Source: Hyparrhenia diplandra (lineage: Eukaryota > Streptophyta > Magnoliopsida > Poales > Poaceae). From it: 64,000 nt of DNA. Where the stretch lies: NCBI GenBank assembly GCA_015847255.1, contig JADLZK010009222.1, forward strand, positions 124,001 through 188,000, in the 5' to 3' direction. The position numbers and the translations under genes were made by a program. Under the pieces are notes generated by a model. That model did not search any database and was not told the origin of the DNA. It worked only from the letters and a program-made list of their open reading frames with translations. Shown piece after piece: positions 1 through 11,364 of this stretch; the stretch's first letter is position 1, and each line of letters opens with the position of its first letter.

Positions 1-2359
1 AATCGCAGATTGGTCCCTGATCGCTATATCATCCGTTGTTTCTTCATTTTAAGTCGGAATCGAGTCGTTCCAGTCGCGTTAGATTCGTGTCATCGCGCTC
101 CACGCAGTAGTGCTGATGTTATTCATGAAACTCATTTGTGAATTTATTTATTTAATTGTAATTTGATTAATAATTATTCATTCACTTTTTAATTAAAAGC
201 AATCTAAGATTCTAATTATGTACTTGTGTTGCTTCATCTTTTATCATGATAGCTATGTGTTAGCAACAATCTTTTATCACGTTACCTGTTTATGAATTAA
301 ACATATTAATTTGATTAATGATTATGCAATGCCTTTTCTAATTTATAAAAGCAACTTATGTTTATAAATGCCGCTTTTTATAATAAATATTAATATGATA
401 AATATCAACAAAAATTCCTTTCTAAATAATGACCTATTTAGATCAACGAAGTTAGATAATAGCTTGTTTAGTGTTCTCTTTTATGGCAAATGTTTTCCAA
501 ACTAATAAATGTTTTGGTCGATTAAATTGAATTAATCGTGTAGTTCTCCCGTTTTTTTTTTTGCTTCACTCGTTAGTTGTGTCCTTTTAACGATAGCTCG
601 TTCTTTAGCGTTCCTGCATTATCGTGTCCATAGTACCAAGCCCTATCATTAGTGCGATGTCTCTAGTTTCTCTTTATCTATGTTTGATGCTTGTTCTTAG
701 TCTTGTTTCCTTTGTTTGTATATCTGTTTGTGTTACTTGGTTGCTATTTAGTAGACAAAGAGTCGCTCATTGGTCTTGAAGACCAAGAGCCGAGGATCGA
801 CCGACTAGTGTGCGTAAGAAATTGGAGGACGTAGAAGATAGAAGCTAAAGACTTTCTCGGAGCAGCTATATCTTGGATTTAAGGCAAGTGCGCATACACC
901 ATTTGATCATTTTGTACCAACTCACTTTAATCATTACTTTCATGCATGTGTCCTAAATGGAATGAACCTTAAGGACATTGATTAGCCACTTTATCCAAAT
1001 ATCACCATGGGATGGTTTTGGTAGATAGGATGCAAAGAAAAGCGTAGTAGCTTGCTCCGCTCATCCACTTATTAATTTAATGAAAGTAAAACTTGCTTCT
1101 TATATAATTTGATCCGGATGATGATGGTTAATTGCTACGCCATGATGAGGGAGAAGATGAGGATCTTTGGATCTGCATCGTTGGTTTGGTGATGGTTAAA
1201 GGGGAACGGGTATTGGAGCTTGTCCGGTCTTGAGGAGGTACCCGTGTCTACTCTCCATAAGGACTTGGTCGTGGACGGCCACCGGGACAACAAGCATAAC
1301 CTCCGAGACTTAATGGGCTCGCTTGACTAATTATCGGGTCCCTTGCCGTAGAGTGGATCTTTCCAATCGAGATGGCGTTCGGGTTTCACAGGTTTGTAGT
1401 ATGGAGTGCGTGTAGATCCGTGGCTTTTTATCGGGGGACGCCTCCGTGCGCTCGAAGTTTAAACTTGACGAAAGTGAAACTCTATGTCAATACCCGTGAA
1501 AGGTCTCGTAGTGAAACCCCCGCCGCTCACCTTGGAAGTGTTTGGGGGTCGACGGGCCTCGGGCAAATGGGAATCGGGACTTGGAGTGAAAGTGTACACC
1601 TCTCAGCAGAAGTTTGATCAAACCGATATATCGGCCGTGCTCACGGTCAAGAGCGCCTGCAGCTCTCACATGATTAGAACTGGACTCACATGGATCTTTG
1701 AAGATGGAGATGGTTTCTTGGAGGAGGTTGCGACCTCGGCCGGCGGGATGGAGTTCCCGTGTTCTTTTGGGATTGCTATCCTCGGTTGCTCTTCGAGGGT
1801 GTTACCTCGGGGAGTGTTGATAATAATAATAAAGATGATATAATAATATGATTAATCTTACTTGCACCTTAATTAAGGGTTGGGATCTTTCACCCACAAT
1901 AGTAATGAGGTTGTTTAATAATTAAAACTGTTGCAACATTAAAATGCTTACCTGCTAGTATAACCGTGTCACCGCCTTTGATAAAGCCTTGCATATCATA
2001 TACTTTCCGTGCGTATTTGCGGAGTTCGACATGGACTCACCCTTGCTATTTCCCCCACACCCCGGCAGGTTCAGTAGTAAGGTGCCGCCGGAAAAAGGAT
2101 AGAGATGCTATGAAGTTTTTTCGGAAGTCTATCGGAAGTGCTTGGCGACGGAGCCCCGAGCTGGGTCCCTGGCGAGATGGAGCCCGGGTGAAGTCTTAGC
2201 TACCGTTCATGATACTCGATGATTTGTAAGTGTTGTTATATATGTTTTCCGCTATAATACATTGTATTTTGATATTTTACGCATTACGTGTTGTATGTGT
2301 GGACTTCCCGGGCACACATACGGTGACTCGGGTCTTCCTTTGGAAACCAGGGTGTGACA
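1..2359 (-). mobile_element. Gypsy-type LTR sequence, possibly with adjoining internal DNA
   Basis: The right end reads ...GGTGTGACA. On the minus strand it therefore starts TGTCACACCCTGG, the start I associate with Atlantys-like grass gypsy LTRs. No coding domain is visible, and the ORFs here are short and match nothing I recognise. The left boundary lies outside the window or cannot be seen. No polypurine tract precedes the minus-strand start, so this may be a 5' LTR whose element continues to the left. The family name is from memory. Confidence 0.5.
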
Positions 2360-3440
2360 ACTCGCAGAAACCGTGGGTTTGAAGCACCAACAGACTCTAT
2401 TTGGCTTGGGGCTATAAATAGAAGGTGTGTTCGGCCATGGCTGGTGCTTAGCACCTTGGGACTTTGTGTCCATGCTTGAGAGTGCTTGAGAGCCCTCCCA
2501 CTCACATATGCTTGATATCGTTCATCCGATTGAGTGAGAGATCGAGTTCTAGTGCGTTGCGTTGAGAGATTGCATTCGTGGCACTAGGTGATCGTGTTGC
2601 AAGCCGGTGTGCTTGTTTCTCTTGGAGGTTGCCACCTCCTAGACGGCTTGGTGGCAAGAGACTTCGTGAAGCACGCGAACGGAGATTGTGCGGTGCTCGA
2701 AGGAGGATTTAGAGAGGTTCGTGCTCACCTCGCGGGGATCACGAAGAGCGACACTACTAGAGCGTGTCGGTGAGTACCTCCCCTTGTGCGTGTGGTGTCT
2801 TGCGGTGCCTTGAGAGGCTCACTTGAGAGCGGTGTCTTGCGGTGCCCTAGCGGGCGTGCCTTGAGGGGCAAGTGATCGGAGAATCACAATCAAGAACCAT
2901 CTAGGTGAAACACCAAAGGAACCACCCAAGGTGTTGGTCGACACAACGAGGAGTAGGGGGAAGTTGGCAAGCTTCCCGATACCTCGGTAAAAATCACCGA
3001 TGTCAACTTGTCTACTCTTCTCGGTGGTTTGCATTCTCCAAATCACAAGCTTTGTATTTACATTCATTTATACCTTGTGCTTGTGCTTGTGGAGTAGCTC
3101 TTGCAATTACTAGCTTGTGTAGCTTGTTAGTTGCCTTGCTTAGTTTGTGTAGCTAAGTAATTTGAGCCTTTGGGTTAGGCGTGTGTCGCCTTGTCCATTG
3201 TGCATCTAGTGAGCTTAGGTTGGCTTTATGCTTTTGCTCATTAGAATTGTGTAGGAGCTCAAGCTAGGCTTATCACCTCATTTGCTTTGTATAGGATCTT
3301 TTGTGAGGTGATTTAGAGTCATAGCTAGAGGGGTGAAGTCTTGGCTAAACGAATAGTTTCAATTCCGCATTATATTTGTTTAGCCGTAATTAGTTTAAGT
3401 AAGGACTATTCACCCCCTCTAGTCCCCATCTCGACCCTAC
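2360..3440 (+). mobile_element. LTR of a second gypsy element, left part of U3 missing
   Basis: A TATA box lies only about 50 bases inside the left junction. It is followed by a long non-coding leader-like stretch that ends in ATTCACCCCCTCTAG and TCTCGACCCTACA, a 3' end typical of several grass LTRs. No primer-binding site follows 3440. The next base already belongs to the RNase H region of the minus-strand element. This is read as a 3' or solo LTR inserted in that element, with its own U3 cut by the LTR at 1-2359. Confidence 0.55.
2412..2420 (+). promoter_or_regulatory. TATA box of the LTR
   Basis: CTATAAATA lies in a suitable context, with a transcribed-leader-like sequence downstream. It is the presumed U3/R promoter of the plus-strand LTR. 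Confidence 0.5.
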
Positions 3441-3451
3441 AAAGCACGCGA

Positions 3452-4125
3452 TCATCCCGGGCCGGCGTGAGTCCGCTTCCTTCGCGGGCTTGGTTCCGCG
3501 ACGAGCTTGGAGTCTCCTCTCGATCTCGGACGCTTGATGCCGAGCTCGATGGCAATACACATGCCATTCACGGGGCCTCGTATTCGGGCGACGTTGTTAG
3601 AGGCGGTGAAGTGAAGGCGGATCGAGTACCTCATGCGCCGTTGCGTGGTGAGACGAAGACATGCACCTTTCACGTGCCGTACTTCTTCATCGAGCCGTCA
3701 AAGTAGAGCATCCGATTACTCGGCGTCGCTTGCCCTCGGAGGCAAGCTGTGTCGGGCCCACTCGGCCAATAAATCGGGAAGGACACCGGGACTTGATGGC
3801 GTCTCGTGGAGGCGATGAGATGTCGACCCCATGAGCTCGATTCCCACTTGGCGTACGTCCCCGTGGGCCAGCGGGGCTACTGGAGCGATCTCGCCTAGCG
3901 GAAACTTGAGGCGCACTGTGATCGGGTGGACGTCGAATAGTGCGCGACCTGCGACGTGATGAGGAGCGTAGGGCGAGTTTCTAAAGGCGGGTAGCGGGTC
4001 TTCGTGTCGGAGAGGACCTCGGCCGGCAGAGAGTAGACCGCCCCGCTCGAAGTGTGTGGCCTTCCTCTTCCCTTTCCACCGGCCGTGCTCACCACGTGTG
4101 AAGTGGCTGCGATGTAAAGTAACAT
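3452..4125 (-). pseudogene. Gypsy RNase H region, decayed
   Basis: Minus-strand fragments carry gypsy RNase H signatures: LLYIAATSHVVSTA followed by VLSDTKTRYP at about 4020-4125, then FPLGEI and ELMG with DLLAEW (3716-3916). After these come YSIRLHFTASNNVA and IAIELGIK with RGDSKLV at 3452-3673, typical of the second RNase H module of Tat-type elements. These pieces fall in different frames, so several small indels are present. The stretch ends directly at the LTR junction at 3440/3441. Confidence 0.8.
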
Positions 4126-4129
4126 CGGC

Positions 4130-5107
4130 TCATCGGGTTTGGGCGGAGTCGAGCGCGGTTTGAGCCTCGTCGGTCCGTGCGAAGCGCTCGGACTTCTTTA
4201 GGAGCTTGTATAGAGGAAGGCCATGCTCGAGTCGAGCTATAAATTCTTTGAGCGGCGAGGCACCCGGTGAGCCGCCGGACGCCCTGGCGTTCTTGATTGG
4301 TCCCATGCTTCGGATGGCCTCAATCTTCTCGGGGTTGGCTTCGATGCCACGCTCGGATACTATGAAGCCGAAGTTTTCCCGAGGAACTCCGAAGACGCAT
4401 TTTTCGGGGGTTGAGCTTTTACCCCGAACTCGCGGAGCTTGTTGAAGACTTCCTTGAGATGGGGATAAGCTCCCCATGCCGCTTCGTCTTGACTACGATG
4501 TCATCGACGTATGCTTCAACTTCGCTTCGAAGCTCCTTGAAGACTTTTACGCATGCACCTTCAAAGGTGGCTCCAGCGTTTTTAAGCCCGAAGGGCATGG
4601 TCACGTAGCGTAACGCTCCGAACGGGGTGATGAAGGAGGTTGCGAGCTGATCGAGCTCGTTCATCGCGATTTGGTGGTAGCCGGGTATGCGTCGAGAAAG
4701 GAGCGCCTCGCACCGGAGGTGGAGTCAACTATTTGGTCGATGCGCTGCAAAGGAAACGGATCCTTTGGGCATGCCTTGTTGAGACTCGTATAATCAACAC
4801 ACATTCTCCATTTCCCATTCTTCTTCTTAACTAGTACAAGGTTGGCTATCCACTCGGGATGATACACCTCCTTAACAAAGCCCCCGCTAAGAGCTTATCT
4901 ATTTCCTCGGCGATTGCACGCCGCTTCCCGTCGTCGAAGCGTCGGGCCGGCCGCTTCACCGGCCGAGCCGGGCTTGATGTTTAAGGATCGCTCGGCAACT
5001 TCCCTCGGTATGTCGGGCATGTCCAGGGTCTCCACGCGAATACGTCGAGGTTCGCGACGGAGGAAGTCGACGAGCTTCGCTTTCCTATTTAGGAGTGAGC
5101 TCGGCAC
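4130..5107 (-). pseudogene. Gypsy reverse transcriptase domain, frameshifted
   Basis: In order on the minus strand are IPREVAERSLNIKPGS (4895-5107), then VLVKKKNGKWRMCVDYTSLN and KACPKDPFPLQRIDQIVD (4661-4867), then QLATSFITPFG with the catalytic motif AYVDDIVV (4419-4664), then CVFGVPRENFGFIVSERG and IEANPEKIEAI (4130-4477). This is the normal order of a Ty3/gypsy reverse transcriptase of the RIRE2 type. The YxDD active site is intact, but the domain is spread over at least three frames. A short part between the LDAY and QLATSF motifs is compressed. Confidence 0.9.
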
Positions 5108-5649
5108 CGGCCAAGTCGCCCTCCTCGTCGATCTTCACCGCCTTGGCGTCCTCGTCCGGCTCGAAGGATCCCGGCGCCTTCTCGAGGCTCGACGGGGAGC
5201 TCGCCACCTTCTTTGGACGTGCTCGGCTTCTTCTTCGGGCGAGTCCTCGGCGCGGACCCATGCGAGCATCTCGGGGATGAGCTTCTCCGACTCGATGAGG
5301 GCGTCGGTGTACTTTGACGGCCTCCTTGTCGCTGCCGATTGAAGGCATTTCGAAGGTGGAGTTCCACGGTGATCACACCCTTCGGCCCGGGGATCTTGAG
5401 CTTGAGGTGCGCGTGTAGTTGGGAGCGACCCACGAACCGGCGTAGCATGGCCGACTCCAACGGTAGCGTGGTACCGGCTCTTGTCTGAGGAGCACCTCGA
5501 AGGTGAGCACTTCCTTGCGGAAGTTGCTTGGATCGCCGAAGGTGATGGGAGGTCAATCCGGCCGGCGGGGAACGCTTTCTTCCCCGTACCACCCCATGGA
5601 TAGGGTCCGTGGAGGGAGGTCGAGCTCGCGTGATGCCGGGGGCCTCCAT
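5089..5649 (-). pseudogene. Gypsy gag-pol linker and protease region, decayed
   Basis: The key motif is RRFVGRS followed by LKLKIPGPKGVITV, corresponding to the stretch just after the aspartic protease of RIRE2-like elements, where the LGR...YLKLKMPGPKGVITV type motif occurs. A low-complexity Arg/Lys/Pro-rich linker follows, running toward the reverse transcriptase. A protease active-site triad is not clearly readable, and the frame changes repeatedly. Confidence 0.65.
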
Positions 5650-5839
5650 GGTGTCGACATAGGAGGTTGAGGCGCTGCCGCTGGTCCATGAGCACCTTCT
5701 CGAGGGGCGCTTGGTCCCGACGATGGGGTCGGCGATGAGTGGGAGATCGCCCCAGAGAGAGGGTGCGACGCGTGCAGGGGTGGTCCTTCTTGTCGAGAAG
5801 GTGATGGGGGGCCAGGGACCACTTGAGGTAGGAAGGCGT

Positions 5840-8126
5840 CACGGGCTCGGTGAAGAGGACCTCGCTACTGCGGGGGCTTTGGCGCCGCTTGGATTCGTAC
5901 TCCCGAGGCCACCGAAAACGACATTGACCGCGCCATCCTCGAAGAAGACGTCCTTGTCACCTTTGGTCATCGACTCGTCCTCGTTGCGCTCGTTGCCCGT
6001 GGCCGAATCCTCCCGCCTTGCACTTGCACAAACTGCGTAGAAGGTTGCGGTCTTTGAGCTTGTGTGGCCCAGGTCCCTCGTGGTTGGGGCGGGGAGCTCG
6101 AGCTTCTTCTCGAACGTCTTGGGCGCGCCGGCAGGCTGCCTTGGCACTCGGCTTCTTCTCAACCACCGCGATGGTCGTCCCTCGCGCGTCGGCGCTTGTT
6201 CTTGTTCTTCTTCTTGTGCCTTGACTCGCCCCTCGCCGACTTCATCGGCGAGCTTCTCCTGCCCTTGCCGGTAGTCCATGGAGGACGCGGAGATGGCCTC
6301 CTCTCCCGTGGTTCGTGGGCGGTCGAGGCTCCTTCACCGTCTTGGGCTTGCGGTGCCCGAGCTCCGGATGGCGTCTCGCAAGTTGTGCCGAAGGTGAAGG
6401 CGGTGATGATCTTGGCGTCGATGGCGTCGGCGAGCTCGTTTGGAGCTTGGGAGCGCCGGATGTAGTCGCGCCAGGCTTTCCCAGCCCGGCTGCGGTGCGG
6501 AGGTCCGTGTTCTTTCGGGCGTGGTGGTTCCACTGGAGGTTGCCGCGACGAGATGTCGCGAGAGATCCCTCCCATTTGTCGATCATCCACGAGGCAAGTG
6601 CTTTCGAGCCGGGATCGGGCACTGTGTCGGTGGTACGGGGAGGTGCGGATGATGCTTCGTCGTCGGCTCCCTCCCGCACGGCATCGGCCCGGTAGTCCTC
6701 GAGCGGACGCTGGGGTCCGTTTGCCGTTGTACACGGGGGAGGTCGGGGCTCGGAAGCGGCGAGAGCGGCGGCGTCGTGGACCGGGAGCCGAACACTGGGG
6801 TCGCCTTAGGTCGGGAGGCTATGACCTAGAAGCTCGGGTGTCGCGTGTCGGGGGAGCGCTTCGCCGTCTCGACCTCGAGGTAGAGGCTACGGCTGTGATC
6901 CTCCTGGCCTTCGTAGAAGGCGCCCCTCCTCTTCTTTGTAGGGCCGTGCGGGGCGGTAAATGCGTCGCGTTTTGGCCCAGCCAGCGTGATGCGCGGTGCT
7001 CAACTCCAGGCGTCTTCTCAGCGCCTCCAGCTCACGCCCGGCGTCGAGGTGTCCGTGCGTCGCAGTTTCTCCTACGCGTCAGCGTCGCGTGAATTTCGCT
7101 GCGACTCTCTCCGGATCGGCCTACGGTTGGAGGGAGGCCTCGTGTTCTTCACGGAAGCGTCGTAGCGACTCCGAGCTCTCCACATTGCTCCGTGGCCCTC
7201 GATGAGGAAGCGCCGATTGTCGGTGGAGTCGCCGGCTTCAAGCGCCTGGGCACCGAGAGCTGTTAAGGTAACTCCGTAAGCGGCGGCGAGTTACAGTAAG
7301 CGCGGCGAAGCCGGCGGGAGGTAAATTAAACACCGTCGATACAGCGTCGCGCTTCCCGTCCTCAGGCTCGACTCGCCGGGCTGCGTTCGACCTCTTCGAG
7401 GAGGGCGCCGCGCCTCGAAGCGATCTCGCTGCCGCTTCCTCAAGTTCGCCGAGGCGCCGGCACCCGCTTGGGGGTGCACCGCTATCGAATTCGGCCCAAA
7501 ATCTCGCTCCCGAAAAGTGTGCCGGGTGTGCTGGGAGTGACTCTGCCCCTCGCCCGGTAGCCGCGCAAGACCGCTGCCGGCGGTGTCTAACACATGTAGC
7601 ACTTCGCGCGCTGGGTCGACCCCTCGCGAGGCTCAAGCTGCCCGAGCCGGATCTCGAGACCGGCCGCTCCGAAGCTCGGGGCGACGCCACCACCGCAGGA
7701 AGAGCCGTCCCCTCGCGGGTACATCTTGTCGTGAGGCCGTGAGGAACTCGCCGGGGAGAGCTGCCCTCGCCCAGCTGTACTACAAGACGACGCTGGCGGT
7801 GAGAAGGTGACGTCAGCGGAAGAGCTCCCTCGAAGTCGCTCGTGGTGAATGTGCGGAAGCAAGTCCGCAATGGCGCACAAATAAGTGGTCGCCGGGCCGA
7901 ATGGGGCTCGCGGGACCAGGAAGTCGTCCCTACGGAGCGACCAAAGACGGGCGTCCAGCGCGCCGCTGGTTGAGGCGAAGGCCATCTTGTCCTCGCACCA
8001 TCCGGAGGAACGCGGGTTCGACGAGGGGAAGCCCTCGTAGCCGGGTGCCGGCAAAATCCAGGTCCCGTGCGCACGGGGCGGGGCCGGAGAGGTGGTGAAG
8101 GGAGCCATCGGCGGTGAACGCCACAC
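5840..8126 (-). pseudogene. Gypsy gag region, decayed
   Basis: Minus-strand open frames of 60-280 codons overlap in several phases. A recognisable gag-like piece, KAWRDYIRR...DAKIITAFTFGTTCETP, lies near 6360-6500. The rest is Arg/Ser/Pro-rich and broken. Its position between the primer-binding site and the protease region is right for gag. No intact nucleocapsid zinc knuckle was identified. Confidence 0.65.
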
Positions 8127-8137
8127 TAGCGCCGCCC

Positions 8138-8150
8138 CTACGGCGCACCA
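8138..8150 (-). other. Primer-binding site of the RIRE2-like element
   Basis: On the minus strand the sequence just after the LTR reads TGGTGCGCCGTAGGGG. It resembles the TGGCGCGCCAGGTAGGGG-type primer-binding region of rice gypsy elements. It separates the LTR from the gag region. Confidence 0.6.
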
Positions 8151-8157
8151 ACCGCCG

Positions 8158-9330
8158 TGGTCGTGATACCACGATCACAATAACCGACCGCTAATGTGTG
8201 CAACGATGGCCTAGCTCAAGGACAATGACCGCGGGGTTTATACTGGTTCGGGGCAATTGGGCACCCTAGTCCGTGTGTGTGGCACTATCTCGAGCTCGAA
8301 TTGCTCGTGACGAGGTGAATACAAGCGGGGCGAGAGGGAGAGGTGTTCCTGTGTCTCTGTGTGATGTGTGGAATCGAACGGTGTATGTGTGTGATTCGAC
8401 CATCCAAGAGAGCTTGTCCTTGTTCTCGTGGCCGAGCCCTCCCTTTTATAGTCTCAAGGGGAGCTCACATGGCGCCACCGGGCTGAGGACCGTAAAGGTG
8501 GAAGAAATACAAAGAGAAGGGCGGAAGAGAAGATGGCCCCTGCCATGTCGGCACGCCCGGCTTTCGGCAGCGCGCTTCGGGGCCGCCGCCCTATATCGGG
8601 ACGCCGCTTTGGTCGTCGTGAGAGTAGAATAGGGCGGCCCAGATCCCGACATACGTAGTATGTACGCGTGACGAAGCCTGGAGCTCGCTGGTCGGAAGCG
8701 AGGCAATGAGCTCATCTCACCGCCCGTACTCCCGTGGCCGCATCGGCCCGTCTGCACGCCACGGTGTCTGCGGCCGAGGTCGGAGGAGCCGCCGCCGCTT
8801 TAAATGCTCGTACTTGGTGTCGCAGAAAACGCGGTGGCCGGGGAGAGCTCGTCGAGGGACTTGACCTCGTCGCCGAGGTCCATCAGCAGCTAGATGTAAG
8901 CGTTTGTCCCTTGCGCTTGTAGGGACTTGGCGTGGTCGGCGGCTCCATGCCGCGTCTTTGCAGAAGATCTTGCCACAGATCTGAGTAAGTAGGTATGGCG
9001 CGGTCCGGCGTAGCTATGATCTCGTATCCTAATCATCACGCCGAGGATTCACTGATGCGTTCGGGCCCGGCGCCCGAGGCTCGTTCGAGGCGAGAATGAG
9101 CCCTTGAGACGCAGGTCGAAGCTCATTAGGCTCCCCGCGTCCTCTCGGGAGCTCATTCGAGACGGAAAGTCGCCTACCGGGCCGGGCTCGAGCTCGCTCG
9201 CCGTCGGCGCCGCGGTCCGAAGGAGTCCGTCACGAGACTTCGTCGTGGGGACCCCGCGTAATCTTCTTTCAAAGACGCCGTTAGGAGTAGGTTAGGTCGG
9301 GTTGATTCGTCCGAATATCTGTGTCCCACA
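8158..9330 (-). mobile_element. 5' LTR of the RIRE2-like element
   Basis: The plus strand begins with TG near 8158, beside the primer-binding site, and ends GTGTCCCACA at 9330, so the minus-strand LTR begins TGTGGGACACAG. It contains TTTATACTGGTTCGGG (about 8237), typical of the R/U5 end of grass gypsy LTRs. The length is about 1.17 kb. The partner LTR is not in the window. Confidence 0.6.
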
Positions 9331-9985
9331 TATCTATTCCTTGAAGGAGTAAAAGTAGAATTAGTTTTAGCCACCAAATATACATCTATCCACTATATTC
9401 CATACACATGCAATTCTTGTTTTGATGGCTAAACTCTTTATAGATTCATTGTTTGACTTACAATATATTCTTTGCAAGTATGTTATATTATTTAAGAGTG
9501 CCACTCCTATGACCTCCATATAAGCCATATTGAGAGAGTGGGTAAAATAGGTATGAGAGAAGTCTTAACTGATTTAGCCTTGTTCCACAAATACTATATA
9601 TATAAGAGGGAAGGCATAACACTATTATTGTCAAGTAAGGATCCATAAATATCACATATTGAGAGATTGAGAGTGCCATTCAATACAAAGCTCTAAGTTT
9701 TATTTTGAAAATTTACAAAAACTTTGGAATATTGGTTGATCGAAGACTTGAGATTGTTCGTCTTTTCAATTACTCAAGGCCCAAGTGAAACTTAGAAAAG
9801 CTCCATGGTTTAAGGTAACATAGATGAATTTCAAGTCGTAATTATTGTTATCTAGTCCGGACTAGTGTTTTTGTTTAAAGGCATGTTTACTTTTTATAAA
9901 TGAAATAATTGTAGCAACTCGATCCAAGTTTATTGTTAATAAATGGTTTTGCTAACGGACTAGCAAAAGGTAAGCTTGGGGAGCT
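9331..9985 (+). mobile_element. Non-coding stretch with a polypurine-like tract before LTR arm A
   Basis: This stretch is AT-rich and has no recognisable ORF. It ends in CTTGGGGAGCT (9975-9985), which resembles a polypurine tract directly before the TG that starts arm A. It is therefore read as the 3' internal part of a retrotransposon whose 3' LTR is 9986-10880. Confidence 0.35.
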
Positions 9986-10880
9986 TGTTGATGGTGGATA
10001 GCATCAACTTTTACCATAAATAAATAGAACAAATGAGAACAAGAACAATAAAAAGATAGGGTTTATACTAATGCATTCCACGAGTTTTGTTGCATACCCA
10101 GTTTTGCAGGATAAATCCAAAAAATAGAAGAAAAGAGGAAAAATAGAGAAACGGGAGAAAAGGACCGAAACAAAGGGAATAGTATAAATTCCAGGAACCT
10201 AAAGGACAAAAGAAGATAACTTCGAAAAGACGGGGCCCATGTTTCGACATGTAGGGCCAGGCTACTGTGGTGGTGGGGTCGGGCGGCCTTTTCTCGATCA
10301 AGACACGTGTCCATCTTCAAGAAACTTATGACAACTGACCATAAGATCAAATCACGGTTGTCCAATCAAGTCGGTTTGATCCGAAAGCTAAGATTCATCA
10401 TATGGGGCTTTATAAGCAAGGGCAGACCTCACCCCTCAAAACCCTAATTCATTATTCTTTTTATTAGATCAAGAGAGGGTCCCTTGTATGGATTTATCTC
10501 TTAGGTTTAGCTACCTAGAAAAGATTAGTTCTCATTAGATCTAATCTAGTTATTAGAAAATAAGGAGAGAAGAGAGGTGAGAGATCTGATGAGAAGCTAG
10601 GATTGTCGGCTTCTCCACAACTTTATACCTCTACGGATCTAATTCTTCAACAAGTTATGTCTAGGTTCTTCATTTATTAGCTCTATGTTTTCTTTTAATT
10701 TAAGTTCGGTTCTTATTATATTTTTTTGCTTGCTTGATGTTTGCTCGTATTGAGTGTTCTAGTCTAGGAACAAGATTAGAGTAGTAAACGTTAGTGTAAG
10801 CTATAGTTTACCAGAGTTTGCACCCAATCTTTCGGTTAGTTGTGGTAGCCCTAGAGGTGACATCTCTATCAAGTCTTTGT
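9986..10880 (+). mobile_element. LTR-like arm A of an inverted pair
   Basis: It starts TGTTGATGGT. It contains a promoter-like region (CTTTATAAGC near 10410, then CTCAAAACCCTAATTCATTATTC). It is similar along most of its length to the reverse complement of 11365-12359, with many substitutions and indels. Shared landmarks are the GGCGG-rich block near 10280, the leader near 10430-10500, and a block near 10760-10880 ending in GTTGATGTT. There is no coding content. Confidence 0.6.
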
Positions 10881-11364
10881 AATTGTTGATGTTTGTTAAG
10901 TGCCAAAAGAATAAGAAGGATTCTACAAGCGACAGAACACCATTGTAGCTTTTCCCTAGGAGAGTATTCTAGAGTATCATATCCACAAGGAAGCTTTGGC
11001 TAAAGAATTCTAATAACTCACAATCATGTATCTACTAACTTAACAAACCAACTAGACTAAAGTGAGGGGGTAAATAATAAATGATGAATATAAATAATAC
11101 TAATAATAATGCATAAAATTAATCTATAAATAATAACATGACTAAAAAGAATACTATGATAAATTAATAGCTTATAGCTAATTAAGAGGACAACGGGGAG
11201 AGATCAAGGTTCCTAAATACTTCTCTATTACTTTGGTTATAAGGTAAATGAAGTATGGATAGATATAGCAATCATACAAATACACTTTGGAGTAGCCGTA
11301 CATTTCCAACTCTCAAGAAAGACTGTGAAGGGTTAGTGGAGAGAAGGCTACCGAAAAGCTCTAC
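10881..11364. other. AT-rich spacer between the inverted arms
   Basis: No gene is seen. It contains a stretch near 10905-11010 (TGCCAAAAGAATAAGAAGG and following) of the kind seen beside retrotransposon LTRs, then AT-rich sequence with many TAATAA/AAATAA words. Confidence 0.4.

Larger units (their letters stand above)
3441..9330 (-). mobile_element. RIRE2-like (Tat-type) Ty3/gypsy retrotransposon, cut within RNase H
   Basis: On the minus strand the order is 5' LTR (about 9330-8158), primer-binding site (about 8150), gag, protease linker, reverse transcriptase and RNase H. Similarity then stops abruptly at the LTR ending at 3440. Integrase and 3' LTR are absent here and may lie left of the window, beyond the nested insertions. 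The reading frame is broken in many places, so the element is not expected to be active. The body is GC-rich compared with the flanks. Confidence 0.85.
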
